Of a stretch of 64,000 nucleotides of DNA, positions 53,393 through 62,505 are shown in pieces. The stretch is taken from the NCBI RefSeq assembly GCF_031082405.1, contig NZ_JAVHJU010000043.1:186001-250000 (forward strand), in the 5' to 3' direction. This DNA comes from Amycolatopsis sp. A133 (GTDB lineage Bacteria > Actinomycetota > Actinomycetes > Mycobacteriales > Pseudonocardiaceae). Below the pieces are notes generated by a model. The model made no database searches. It worked only from the letters and a program-made list of their open reading frames with translations, and had not been told where the DNA came from. How positions within the stretch are numbered: position 1 is the stretch's first letter; each line of letters begins with the position of its first letter. Made by a program: the position numbers and the translations under genes.

Positions 53393-54253
53393 TCAGCTGA
53401 CGGGTGTGGGCACCGCTTCCACCGCGACCCGGGCCAGCGCGTCCCGGGGGTGTCCACCCTCGAACAACCCGAGCACCATCTCCGGCGAGTAACCGAGCAG
53501 GTCCTGCACCTCCTGCGGCAGCCCGGCCGCCACCGCAGGCGGCACGCTCAGCGTGGTGTTCTCCACCTGCCGCAGCCAGCCCACCTGGTATCCCAGCGAG
53601 AACAGGCGCCGCGACTCGTCAGCCGTCTCGTTGGCCCCACCGGCGTGCACCAGGTCGGAACGGAACACCAGCGCGTCCCCCTTGGCCATCACGGCCTGGA
53701 TCGCCCCGTCCCACGACGGCTCGTCGTCGCGGCCGTGACTGTCCAGCACCACCCACGTCGCCCCGTTGCGCTCGGTGAAGTCACTCATCGCGCCCATCAC
53801 GGTGATCGCCACCGCGTCCTCGCCGATCGGCAGGTGGTACCAGGCCGACGTGTCGCGGTGCAGGCCCTGGACCGGCTGGCCCGGCCGCCGCTCCATGTAC
53901 TCGCAGATGGTGAGCAGCGTGTTGCTCGTCTTGTTCGCCAGTGCCCGGCGGGCGGCCCCGTAGACGTCCGGCTGGACCACCATCTCCGCGGCCGACGGGA
54001 TCCGGCCGACCAAGCCGTGCAAGGTCACGCTCTCCGGTCCCTGAAACCCGCCGAGAATCGACTCGGCCGCATATTTGCGGCGTTCGGGATTCCGCTCGAT
54101 GTACTCGTCGACCTCCGCAACGAATCGGTCGCACAGCTCCGGGGAGAATGCCTGCTGCAGGACCGCTGCCCCCCGCTTTTTGATCGCCTCGTCGATTGCC
54201 GACGTGTCATAGGGCCGAGCGAACCTCGGCACGGTCTGCGAACCATCAGCCAC
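53393..54253 (-). CDS. Phytanoyl-CoA dioxygenase-family Fe(II)/2-oxoglutarate oxygenase
   Basis: 286 residues. The metal triad is visible as HxD in QGLHRDTSAWYH and the distal His in SDLVHAGGANET; the Arg of SRRLFSLGYQ should bind 2-oxoglutarate. Enzymes of this family hydroxylate or desaturate lipids and natural products, including terpenoids. ATG 54253 faces the UbiA gene across a 161-bp divergent gap. It ends 34 bp from the convergent P450. Confidence 0.9.
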   Translation of the reverse strand: MADGSQTVPRFARPYDTSAIDEAIKKRGAAVLQQAFSPELCDRFVAEVDEYIERNPERRKYAAESILGGFQGPESVTLHGLVGRIPSAAEMVVQPDVYGAARRALANKTSNTLLTICEYMERRPGQPVQGLHRDTSAWYHLPIGEDAVAITVMGAMSDFTERNGATWVVLDSHGRDDEPSWDGAIQAVMAKGDALVFRSDLVHAGGANETADESRRLFSLGYQVGWLRQVENTTLSVPPAVAAGLPQEVQDLLGYSPEMVLGLFEGGHPRDALARVAVEAVPTPVS

Positions 54254-54414
54254 CGGAAAATTCCTTTCGTTTCAAGAACGACCAGCACCGTCGTGGCACG
54301 GTATCCCGGGTTTGCCCGAGGGACAAGAATCGCACTCGAATGCGTTGACCGGGCGCGGACGGCGGTGCCAGCATCGGACACATCGGGGAGCGGCGGAACG
54401 GAGAACGATCCGGA

Positions 54415-55449
54415 ATGACGACAACCGGACCGCGTCGGGTGTCATTCGGCGGCAAAGTGCTGGCGCACATCGAGACGTGCCGGCCCGATTCGAGCTTGTA
54501 CGTCGGGATCGTCGGCGTCGCGGGCGCATTGCTGGCATCAGCCGACCCGACCGGGTGGCAGCTCGCCGGGGCCTGGCTGGCACCCACGCTCGGCTGGCTG
54601 GCCTCGCTGTACGGTGGCGACTACTACGACCGGGACCTGGACGCCATCGGGAAGCGGCACCGGTCGATACCCTCCGGCCGGATGAGCGCGGGCGCGGCCT
54701 TCGCCGGCATGGTGGTGACCATCGTCCTCGGCACGGCCGTGGCCCTCGCGCTCGATCCGCTCAACATCGTCCTGGTGGCACTCGCCGGCGGGCTGGGCTT
54801 TTCGTACAGCAAGTGGCTCAAGGCCCGCGGGATCCTCGGGAACATCGCCCGAGGCGGGCCGACGGCGTTCTCGCTGTTGCTCGGTGCGACGTCGGTGCGC
54901 GGCACGATCCCCCTCGATCTCGTGCCGATCGCGCTGATGTTCTGGGTGCACGATTCGTCGTCGAACCTGGTGGGCGCGCTCTGCGACCTGGAGAGCGACC
55001 GGCGAGGCGGTTGTGCCACCTTTCCGGTCACGCACGGCGACCGCGCCACCATTCGGCTGGTCGCGATCCTGGACGTCGGCTGGCTGGCGTTGGCTGTGGG
55101 GGTTCCCCTCGGCTGGCAGCTGTCCGGCACCCGGACCGTGAACTGGCCGATCTTGGGCACCGGCCTCGCGGTCGCCGCGCTGCTCGCCGCCTGGTCGGTC
55201 CGGATTCTCCTCCGCGCGCCCCGGCCCACCCCGAGATTGGCCGGGTTGCGCTCGCACGAGGTGATCGTCATCGAGCGGCTGCTGCTGCCCTGCGTGCTGA
55301 TCGCTGCGACCGCGAGCCCGGGAGCCGCACTCCTCTTCCTCATCCCGTCAGCGCTGATCACGCGATCGGCCCAGCTGCTGATGCGTGGCCGGTACGAACC
55401 GGGCCGGGCGGCCCACCGGCCGGGCCGGCTCAAAGGAGCGACATCATGA
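54415..55449 (+). CDS. UbiA-superfamily membrane prenyltransferase or terpene cyclase
   Basis: 344 residues with eight or nine membrane helices and both Asp-rich motifs of the superfamily: DYYDRDLDAIGKRHRSIPSG (NDxxDxxxD type, first Asn replaced by Gly) and DLESDRRGGCATFPV. UbiA proteins transfer prenyl groups to aromatic or other acceptors, and some relatives are membrane terpene cyclases. It overlaps the FAD monooxygenase (ATGA); UbiA-like or integral-membrane cyclases paired with an epoxidase are known in meroterpenoid pathways such as xiamycin and phenalinolactone. Acceptor unknown. Confidence 0.85.
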   Translation: MTTTGPRRVSFGGKVLAHIETCRPDSSLYVGIVGVAGALLASADPTGWQLAGAWLAPTLGWLASLYGGDYYDRDLDAIGKRHRSIPSGRMSAGAAFAGMVVTIVLGTAVALALDPLNIVLVALAGGLGFSYSKWLKARGILGNIARGGPTAFSLLLGATSVRGTIPLDLVPIALMFWVHDSSSNLVGALCDLESDRRGGCATFPVTHGDRATIRLVAILDVGWLALAVGVPLGWQLSGTRTVNWPILGTGLAVAALLAAWSVRILLRAPRPTPRLAGLRSHEVIVIERLLLPCVLIAATASPGAALLFLIPSALITRSAQLLMRGRYEPGRAAHRPGRLKGATS

Positions 55450-56672
55450 GCGGACACCACGCGGTTGTGGTCGGTGCCGGCATCGGCGGCCTGGCCGCCG
55501 CCGTGGGACTCTCCCGGTCCGGGTGGAACGTGACGGTCCTCGAGCAGGCGCGGGAACTGCGGCCGGTCGGGGGCGGGATCGGGCTGACCCCCAACGGCCT
55601 GCACGCGCTGGACGCCATCGAGGCCGGCGAAGCGGTTCGGGCGGCCGGTATCGAGCAGGAGCACGGTGGCATCAGGAACCCGAAGGGCCGGTGGATCTCC
55701 CGGACCGACCTCGACTTCATCAAGACGCGTTACGGGCACCCGGTCACGGCCGTCCACCGCGCGAAGCTCATCGACATCCTGGTCGGGCTGCTGCCGGCCG
55801 GCACGGTCCGGACCGGCGCCCGGGTGCTGGCGGCTCTTCCGGGTGGGCCGGATGAGCAGGCCGAAGTCCGCACCGAAGACGGCAGCTTCCACGCCGATCT
55901 GGTGATAGCCGCCGACGGGATCCACTCGCGGCTGCGCGAGACGTTGTTCCCGCGGAACTCCGGACTCGTCTACGCGGGGTACACGAGTTGGCGATTCGTC
56001 CTGCCGGCCACGGACGTCACGCTCGCGGGCGAAACCTGGGGCCGTGGCAAGCGATTCGCCATCCTGCCGCTGGCCGGCGGCCTCGTGCACTGCTCGGCCC
56101 TCGCCGTGCGGGCTCCCGGCGGCCATGACGGCGGGGGCGCGACCGAGCTGGCGTGGCACTTCGGTGCGTGGCATTCGCCGGTGCCCGAACTCATCCACGC
56201 AGCGGCCGGTCGGACGATCGTGCACGACGACATCGAAGAGCTCGCCGCGCCCCTGCCGGCGCTGCACCTCGGCCGCGTCGTGCTGGTCGGTGACGCAGCG
56301 CACGCCATGACCCCCAACCTCGGGTCCGCCTGCCTGGCGCTGGAAGACGCGGTCTCGCTGACCCACGCCGTCACATCGCGCTCTCTGTTCGACGCGCTGG
56401 CCTGGTATTCGCGGGTGCGCCGGCCTCGCAGCGCCGCGCTGGCCAAACTTTCGCGGCGGCTCGGCTCACTCGGCAAGATCTCGTTCCCGCCGGCGGCCGC
56501 CGTCCGCGACGCGGGATTCCGGGTGGCCGGACTGGCCCCCGCGCTGACCGTGCGCACGCTGGACCGGATGATGGGCTGGCGGCCGCCACCGCTCGCTCCG
56601 GTCACCGACGGTTCCGCCGGCCTGCGCTACTTCCAGGTCACGGGCAGCTTCTGCACCCCACGAGTGAGGTAG
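55446..56672 (+). CDS. FAD-dependent monooxygenase (epoxidase-like)
   Basis: 408 residues, group A flavin monooxygenase: VVVGAGIGGLAAAVGLSRSG (ADP site), ADGIHSRLRETLFPR (DG motif) and VVLVGDAAHAMTPNLGSA (GD motif). In meroterpenoid clusters enzymes of this type epoxidise a terminal prenyl double bond before cyclisation. Translational coupling to the UbiA gene supports a prenyl substrate. Its last 46 bp overlap the 3' end of the convergent P450 gene. Confidence 0.9.
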   Translation: MSGHHAVVVGAGIGGLAAAVGLSRSGWNVTVLEQARELRPVGGGIGLTPNGLHALDAIEAGEAVRAAGIEQEHGGIRNPKGRWISRTDLDFIKTRYGHPVTAVHRAKLIDILVGLLPAGTVRTGARVLAALPGGPDEQAEVRTEDGSFHADLVIAADGIHSRLRETLFPRNSGLVYAGYTSWRFVLPATDVTLAGETWGRGKRFAILPLAGGLVHCSALAVRAPGGHDGGGATELAWHFGAWHSPVPELIHAAAGRTIVHDDIEELAAPLPALHLGRVVLVGDAAHAMTPNLGSACLALEDAVSLTHAVTSRSLFDALAWYSRVRRPRSAALAKLSRRLGSLGKISFPPAAAVRDAGFRVAGLAPALTVRTLDRMMGWRPPPLAPVTDGSAGLRYFQVTGSFCTPRVR

Positions 56673-57826
56673 TTGTGCTTCCAGCCGACCTCCTCCTCCG
56701 GCACCGCCAGGCGCAGGTCGGGGAACCGGCCGAGCAGCGAACGCAGGCCGATCTCGAGCTCGGCCTTGGCCAGCTGGGCACCCAGGCAGTAGTGCGCGCC
56801 GGCCCCGAACCCCAGGTGCGGGTTGTGCTGCCGGGTGAGGTCGATCTCCTCGGGATTCGTGAACACGCGCGGGTCGCGGTTGGCGGCCGTGGTCGAGGCG
56901 ATGAGCGCGTCCCCGGCCCGCACCAGCGTCCCGCTGAGCTCCACGTCCTCGGCCGCGTAGCGCGGTGGCGCGCCGTGCACCTCCAGCGGTATCCACCGGA
57001 TCAGCTCATCGACCGCGGTCGGCATGATCTCCGGGCGGTCGAGCAGCTGCTGCCGCAGTTCCGGCCTGGTCAGCAGGACGTAGATCATCGTCGGCAGCTG
57101 GGTACCCGCGGACAGGTAACCGGCCACCAGAACGGTCATCGCCAGCATCGCGAGTTCGACGTCGTCGATGCCCTGGGCGTGCCCCTCGGTGGCGATGAAG
57201 CTCAGCAGGTCGTCAGCGGGATCTTCACGGCGCCGCACCAGCAGGTCGTTGTGGTACTGCCACAGCTTCATGGCGGCGTCCTCGTCGGCGTCGTCGGCCA
57301 TGCCGTCCTCGGCCCATCGGCGGAACTGCGCGCGGTCCTCGTACGGCACACCAAGCACCTCACAGATCAGCGTGAGGGTGAGCGGGATCGAGAACATCTC
57401 GGCGACGTCGAACGGCTCGTTCCCGTCCGCGATCCGATCGACCAGCTCTTCCGCGATCTCCGCCACGCGGTTGCTCAGTTGCGCAACGGAACTCCGGGTG
57501 AAGGGCGCCGACACCAGGCTCCGCAGTCTGGTGTGATCAGGGGGGTCCATGCTGACCATGCCCGTGCTGAAATCCTCGGCGGTGCCCCTGGGCACGTCCC
57601 GCCCCGCGGCCATCGCGCGGGAAAACGAGGGTGACCTGAGCACGGTCTGCACGTCCGCGTGGCGGGTCACCAGCCAGGCGTCTTCGCCGTACTTCAGCCG
57701 GATCCGGGAAACCGGCTCGTTCTCCGACAACCACCGGTACAGCGGGTCGACCCCGACACCGACCACACCTCCGAACGGGAAGTCGCGCGGCTGCTTCATG
57801 GTCGACGTGTCCGACGTACTGATCAC
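56627..57826 (-). CDS. Cytochrome P450 with atypical I-helix
   Basis: 399 residues. Heme loop FGAGAHYCLGAQLAKAE and ExxR VDELIRWIP are intact. The I-helix reads VLVAGYLSAGTQLP: the usual acid and Thr are replaced by Leu and Ser. GTG 57826 overlaps the stop of the acyltransferase-like gene (GTGA) and follows AAGGGA; an in-frame ATG nine codons later (57799) is possible. The pairing with an acyltransferase suggests that it makes the hydroxyl group that is later esterified, which is inference. Confidence 0.92.
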   Translation of the reverse strand: MISTSDTSTMKQPRDFPFGGVVGVGVDPLYRWLSENEPVSRIRLKYGEDAWLVTRHADVQTVLRSPSFSRAMAAGRDVPRGTAEDFSTGMVSMDPPDHTRLRSLVSAPFTRSSVAQLSNRVAEIAEELVDRIADGNEPFDVAEMFSIPLTLTLICEVLGVPYEDRAQFRRWAEDGMADDADEDAAMKLWQYHNDLLVRRREDPADDLLSFIATEGHAQGIDDVELAMLAMTVLVAGYLSAGTQLPTMIYVLLTRPELRQQLLDRPEIMPTAVDELIRWIPLEVHGAPPRYAAEDVELSGTLVRAGDALIASTTAANRDPRVFTNPEEIDLTRQHNPHLGFGAGAHYCLGAQLAKAELEIGLRSLLGRFPDLRLAVPEEEVGWKHNYLTRGVQKLPVTWK

Positions 57827-59118
57827 TCTGTTCCCTTCGTCGCCGCCAACTCGGCGCTGTACCCGTGCGCTTCCGCCCGGAGGATCCGGATGATGTCTTC
57901 GCGTACCACGGAGATCCGCCGCGCCGAGATCAGCGGATCCGCGTATGACAGCGCGACGCACAGCGCACCGTCGATCTCGTGGAAGACGACCTGGATGCCC
58001 ACACTGCCAATCCGGTCGGTCGAATTGAGGTGCACCGACCTGAACCTGACGCCGCCGCCGGGTGCACCGAACGACTGACGGCCCATGTTCGACACCGAGA
58101 AGCTGTGCCAGAACGAGGTCGACGGGTGTGCCGCCACCCACTGGATCTCCGCGCACAACTGGGCGACCGGGTACTGGGTCAGTCCGGAGAACCCTTCCGC
58201 CCGGCGCTGGGACAACTGTGCGGAGACGCTCACCGCGCGCTGCCACAGGGTCAGCTCGTCGGTGGCCCACAACGGGTCGAACACCGGGAAATCCTTCATG
58301 TACACGCCGATTTCCTCGGCGGACACCACGGGTTCGAGCGCGTTGCGGACGTCGAACGCGCACAACGCGGGAACCAGCAGCGCCTCCGGGATCGTCTCGA
58401 GCAGCGCCTGCTGCACGACCGCGACGAAGAGGGCGTCCATCTTCACCTGAGCGGATCGGCACCGCGCGCGCAGCTCCGTCAGCTCGGCCGCGTCCAGGTA
58501 GTCCACCAGGATCACGGTCCGCCGCTGCTGGAGGTCCACCGTCTCGTCGAACGCCCACTCACCGGCCGGCTCGCCCAGCACCACCCCCTCGCCGGCCACG
58601 GATCGGCTCGGGACCAGGTGCTCCATCGGCTCGCGGACCGGCAACGGAGCACGCGTGGCCGTCCGGCCGTTGATCGCGTCGACGAGGTGCCGGACGAAGG
58701 CGAGCACCGATATCCCGTCCACGATGGCGTGGGCGAACGTCACGACCACGGCGACCACGTCGCCCCCGTCGGTGACCACCAGTGCTCTCCACAGCGGGCC
58801 CGCGGTGAGGTCGAGGTACCTGTCGTTCTCGGCGGCCAGCAGCTCCTCGATCGTCCGTGCGCCCCGCTCCTCGACCGTCACCTCGACGTCGTCGAAGGAC
58901 CGGTCGAACACGAACCGCCACTCCGGCGTCGCACCGGCCAGCCGGGCCCGCAGCAGCGGGTGCAGCCGGCACACCTCACGCAGGCCTTCCCGCACCACCC
59001 GCTCCGGCACCGGCCGGTCCAGCTCGCCACCGACAACACTCTGCGTACCACCGGCGAATCCCAGGTGACTCGCGATCAGCACGTTCTCGACCGGCCCGGC
59101 GAGGCGTTCGGTCGTCAT
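57823..59118 (-). CDS. PapA/condensation-domain-like acyltransferase
   Basis: 431 residues of the CoA-dependent acyltransferase/condensation superfamily. The catalytic motif reads TFAHAIVDGISVL (H-x3-D-G, with Ala for the first His of HHxxxDG, as in many PapA5-like proteins). The C-terminal half has FPVFDPLWATDEL and SFSVSNMGRQ, corresponding to the bridging region. Such proteins make esters or amides from carrier-bound acyl chains, so it may join the polyketide chain to the terpenoid or sugar. ATG 59118; coupled to the downstream P450. Confidence 0.82.
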   Translation of the reverse strand: MTTERLAGPVENVLIASHLGFAGGTQSVVGGELDRPVPERVVREGLREVCRLHPLLRARLAGATPEWRFVFDRSFDDVEVTVEERGARTIEELLAAENDRYLDLTAGPLWRALVVTDGGDVVAVVVTFAHAIVDGISVLAFVRHLVDAINGRTATRAPLPVREPMEHLVPSRSVAGEGVVLGEPAGEWAFDETVDLQQRRTVILVDYLDAAELTELRARCRSAQVKMDALFVAVVQQALLETIPEALLVPALCAFDVRNALEPVVSAEEIGVYMKDFPVFDPLWATDELTLWQRAVSVSAQLSQRRAEGFSGLTQYPVAQLCAEIQWVAAHPSTSFWHSFSVSNMGRQSFGAPGGGVRFRSVHLNSTDRIGSVGIQVVFHEIDGALCVALSYADPLISARRISVVREDIIRILRAEAHGYSAELAATKGTE

Positions 59119-59210
59119 CTGCGCCTCCTTTCCCTGTGACCACGGCACCGGCCCCGTTCGATCGCTGCGAAAGCGAAGTCGAACGGGGTCGGGCGAACCG
59201 GATTGCCCCA

Positions 59211-60248
59211 TCAGCCCGAGCGCCGCTCGGTCGGCAGCGTGCCGCGTTTCCTGAGCTGTTCGGCCAAGTCCTGCCACGCCGCGGCCCGGCGGGCCGCGAG
59301 CACGACGAGCGTGTCGACGCAATGCGGCGCGAGCCGGTCCGCCACGGTCGCCCGTGTGTTCGCGTCCAGCGGCCCGATCTCCAGCCAGCGCAACAACGTC
59401 CGGCCGGTCTCGGTGAACCGCAGCGCCGGATCCCTGCGCAGGTTTCGCAGCACGTCGAGTTCGTCGGCCACCAGCTTCGGCGCGGGTTCCGGTTCCCGGT
59501 CCGATCGCTTACCCGGTTGCGCCCGATTCCGGTTCGGTCGCACCGGATCCAGGCCGACACGAATCCGCCGGCGGACATCCAGGACGGTCGACGGAGCCAG
59601 TCCAGCCTCCTCGGCGATCTCGCGGAGGGACGAATCGGGCCGCTGCTGCAGCAACTGCGCCGCCACCTGGCGCCGGGCGGCGGTGTCCGATCGCCTCAGC
59701 CGGCCGTCCATCCCTATCCTCGCGGCGGCCTCGTCCGGCTGGACCGCGGAACCGGCCCGGATACCGCGCACGGTCGTCGCGGCGAGGTTGACGATCATCG
59801 CGATCATCCGGTCGGACCAGTTCGGGTGTGACTCGATGATCTTGGCCGCTGCGATTCGCCGGTCGGCGAGGGAAAGCGGCAACCCGTGCGTCGTGTTGTT
59901 GCGCACGGCCACGGCGAAGGCGTCACACTCCTCCCCGTCGTACCACTGCACGTCGATCACGTCCTGGCCGCGCAGCACCGCGGCCTGCAGCCGGTGCATC
60001 CCGTCCACGACGCGCATGGACGGTCGGTGCACGATGATCGGCGGCAACGGCGACGACGACTCCGCCAGCGCCTTGACGTGCTTGTCCACCACGCCTTCCA
60101 GCCGTGGCGAGTGCGCCGGGAGCAGCGAGTCGATCCGGCACCGGCCGGTCTCCCCGTTGCCGAGCTGCCGGTCCAGCCAGCCGGGGGACCTTCCCCCAGC
60201 GTGCCGTCCGCCGGGAACAGCAGCGATTCCGCAGTTGTGTCCAGTCAT
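59211..60248 (-). CDS. ParB/StrR-like pathway-specific regulator
   Basis: 345 residues with an N-terminal ParB-like nuclease-fold domain (CRIDSLLPAHSPR, PPIIVHRPSMRVVDGMHRLQ) and a helix-turn-helix (SSLREIAEEAGLAPSTVLDV). This is the layout of StrR, NovG and related activators of antibiotic clusters, which bind long inverted repeats upstream of their targets. ATG 60248; the first 30 residues are not conserved-looking, so the true start may be downstream. Last member of the regulator pair with the SARP 100 bp upstream. Confidence 0.88.
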   Translation of the reverse strand: MTGHNCGIAAVPGGRHAGGRSPGWLDRQLGNGETGRCRIDSLLPAHSPRLEGVVDKHVKALAESSSPLPPIIVHRPSMRVVDGMHRLQAAVLRGQDVIDVQWYDGEECDAFAVAVRNNTTHGLPLSLADRRIAAAKIIESHPNWSDRMIAMIVNLAATTVRGIRAGSAVQPDEAAARIGMDGRLRRSDTAARRQVAAQLLQQRPDSSLREIAEEAGLAPSTVLDVRRRIRVGLDPVRPNRNRAQPGKRSDREPEPAPKLVADELDVLRNLRRDPALRFTETGRTLLRWLEIGPLDANTRATVADRLAPHCVDTLVVLAARRAAAWQDLAEQLRKRGTLPTERRSG

Positions 60249-60348
60249 CCACGATCCCCAGATCTTCCGAGCGGGCCAGGTTCTCCCGGCTGCGACAGTC
60301 CTGCAGTGCGATTGCCCGGCGTCGATGACGCGGCCACGGTGAACCGCC

Positions 60349-62505
60349 TCACCGGAGAGCGGCGGAACCGGACATCGGCCGGAGCCCGTCGAGCTTCGGC
60401 AGCAGCACGAGCTCGGCCGTCGCCTGTGCGGCCAGGCGCAGACGCTCCGCGGCGTACCGCCGCAGCAGGCGGTGCAGCCGGTACTCCCCGGGGGCGACTT
60501 GGCGGATCAGGTGCGCTTGCGCCAGCGCGTCGAGCACCGTGTCCGCCGTCCCCTGGTCCGCACCGCTCGCCGCGATGGCCTCGACCTGCGTCACGGTGTC
60601 CGACGACAGCGAACCGAGTGCCCGGAACAGCCCTTGCGACCTGGTTCCCAACCGGGCGTACGACAATTCGAAGCTGGCCCGGATCGACAGCTGCCGATCC
60701 CCTTCGACCCGGAGCAGGTCGAGCGGGTCACCGGCACGCAGCCGTTCCACATAGCGCGACAGGCTGAGCACGGGCTGTTCGGCGAGCTGGACACCGGCGA
60801 CCGACAACGCCAGCGGCAGATGCCCGCACAGTTCTGCGAGTTCGACGAGGGCGTCCGGGTCCGCGGCGGCCCGGGCGGCGCCGACGAGGTGCGTGAGCAA
60901 CGTGCCGGCCTCTTCGTCGTCGAACACGTCCAGGCCGACGGTGCGCGCGCCGTCCCTCGCCACCAGACCGGGCAGTCTGGTGCGGCTCGTCAGCAACAGC
61001 ACACAGCTGCCGGAGCCCGGCAGCAACGGCCGGACCTGGTCCGGCCCGGCCACGTCGTCGAGCACGACCAGCAGGTTGCGGTCGCGCACCACCGTCCGCC
61101 ACAGCGCGGAGGCCTCCTCCACCGAGGACGGCACTTGATCGGCCGGGACCCCGAGGCTGCGCAGGAACTCGCCGAGCAGGACAGCCGGGTCTCGCTGCTC
61201 ACCCGGTGCGTGGCCCCGCATGTCGGCGTACAGCTGCCCGTCGGGGAACCGGTCCCGCGTCCGGTGGGCGACCTGCAGCGCCAGCGCGGTCTTGCCGATC
61301 CCCGGCATCCCCGTGACGGCGACCACCGGAGCACCCTGGCCGCACAGGAGGCCGGCCACCTGCCGCACTTCCCCGGTCCGGCCGGTGAAGCCCGGCACCC
61401 CGGCGGGAACCTGGGCCGGCGGACGACGGCGGGTCGCCGTGCGCACCCGCCGGGCGTCGGGTGCCTGCTCGGCGGTGGACTCCTCGCGCAGGATGCTCAG
61501 GTGCACCGCCTGGAGTTCACCCCCTGGCGCGACGCCGAGTTCCTCGCTGAGGTTGCGGCGGATGCCCTCGAAGAGGCGCAACGCGCCGGCTTTCTGGCCG
61601 GATCGCACCAGCGCCACCATCAGCCGGGCGTGCAGGCCTTCGTGCAGCGGTTCGTGGTAGGTGAGGTCGAGCAGCTGGTCGAGAACCTCTTCGTGCCGGC
61701 CGAGTTCGCCGGCGATGTCCGCGTAGGCCAAGGCGGCACTGAGCCGGCGCTGTCCGAGCGCGACACCGGCGGGGTGCTGGCGCAATCGAGGGGCCGTGTC
61801 GGCCAGCAGTGGCCCGCGCCAGCTTTCCAGCGCCCGTCGCAGCATCGCAAAGGCGAGTTCCCGGTCACCGGCCGCCGCCGCGGCACGGGCCCGGTCGCCG
61901 AATTCGCAGAACCGCAAGGAGTCCAGCTGATCGGGCCCGACGAGCAACTGGTAGCCGTCGCGCGTCGCGACGATGTCCCAGGCCCCGTTCGCCTCGTCCG
62001 GCGCCCGCATCCGCATCCGCAGTCCTCTGCGGAGTCTCGACGCGTAGGAGTGCACCAGGCCGGTGCACGTGGCCGGCGGCGAGTTCTCCCACAGCACATC
62101 GATGATCTCGTCCCGGCTCACCACGCCGTCGGCCTGCAGAGCCAGCAACCCCAGCAGACAGCGCTGCTTGGCCGATCCGATGTCGACCGGCTTGCCGCCG
62201 ACCCTGACCAGCAGCGGACCGAGCACCCCGATCTCCAGCGCGGTCCCGCTCCTGGGCACGGGCACGGCCAGAGGGGCATAGGGCATCAGTGCCGGATCGA
62301 GCTCGGCCGCTTCGGCGAGGCGGCGCACCGACTCCGGACGCGGCCGGGTGATCTGGCACTGCTCGATGTAGCGCAGCGTACGCACGCTGACACCGGCCAA
62401 GCGAGCTAGCTTCTGCTGTGTCATCCCGATGTTGAGGCGCTGCGCGCGCAACGCCTCGCCGAACACCACGGAACTCGGCCCCGCCGACGGCTCCTGATAC
62501 CCCAT
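60349..62505 (-). CDS. XRE-SARP-NB-ARC regulator
   Basis: 718 residues with three modules: an N-terminal Cro/C1 helix-turn-helix (IGMTQQKLARLAGVSVRTLR), an OmpR-type winged helix plus activation domain (IGVLGPLLVRVGGKPVDIG; DGYQLLVGPDQLDSLRF; EPLHEGLHARLMVALVRSG), and an NB-ARC ATPase with P-loop TGMPGIGKTAL. It lacks the long TPR tail of AfsR. Two DNA-binding domains in one SARP is uncommon. ATG 62505 has a weak ribosome site (GGGGG); the frame is open upstream but the translation looks non-coding. Likely activator of the cluster. Confidence 0.9.
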   Translation of the reverse strand: MGYQEPSAGPSSVVFGEALRAQRLNIGMTQQKLARLAGVSVRTLRYIEQCQITRPRPESVRRLAEAAELDPALMPYAPLAVPVPRSGTALEIGVLGPLLVRVGGKPVDIGSAKQRCLLGLLALQADGVVSRDEIIDVLWENSPPATCTGLVHSYASRLRRGLRMRMRAPDEANGAWDIVATRDGYQLLVGPDQLDSLRFCEFGDRARAAAAAGDRELAFAMLRRALESWRGPLLADTAPRLRQHPAGVALGQRRLSAALAYADIAGELGRHEEVLDQLLDLTYHEPLHEGLHARLMVALVRSGQKAGALRLFEGIRRNLSEELGVAPGGELQAVHLSILREESTAEQAPDARRVRTATRRRPPAQVPAGVPGFTGRTGEVRQVAGLLCGQGAPVVAVTGMPGIGKTALALQVAHRTRDRFPDGQLYADMRGHAPGEQRDPAVLLGEFLRSLGVPADQVPSSVEEASALWRTVVRDRNLLVVLDDVAGPDQVRPLLPGSGSCVLLLTSRTRLPGLVARDGARTVGLDVFDDEEAGTLLTHLVGAARAAADPDALVELAELCGHLPLALSVAGVQLAEQPVLSLSRYVERLRAGDPLDLLRVEGDRQLSIRASFELSYARLGTRSQGLFRALGSLSSDTVTQVEAIAASGADQGTADTVLDALAQAHLIRQVAPGEYRLHRLLRRYAAERLRLAAQATAELVLLPKLDGLRPMSGSAALR

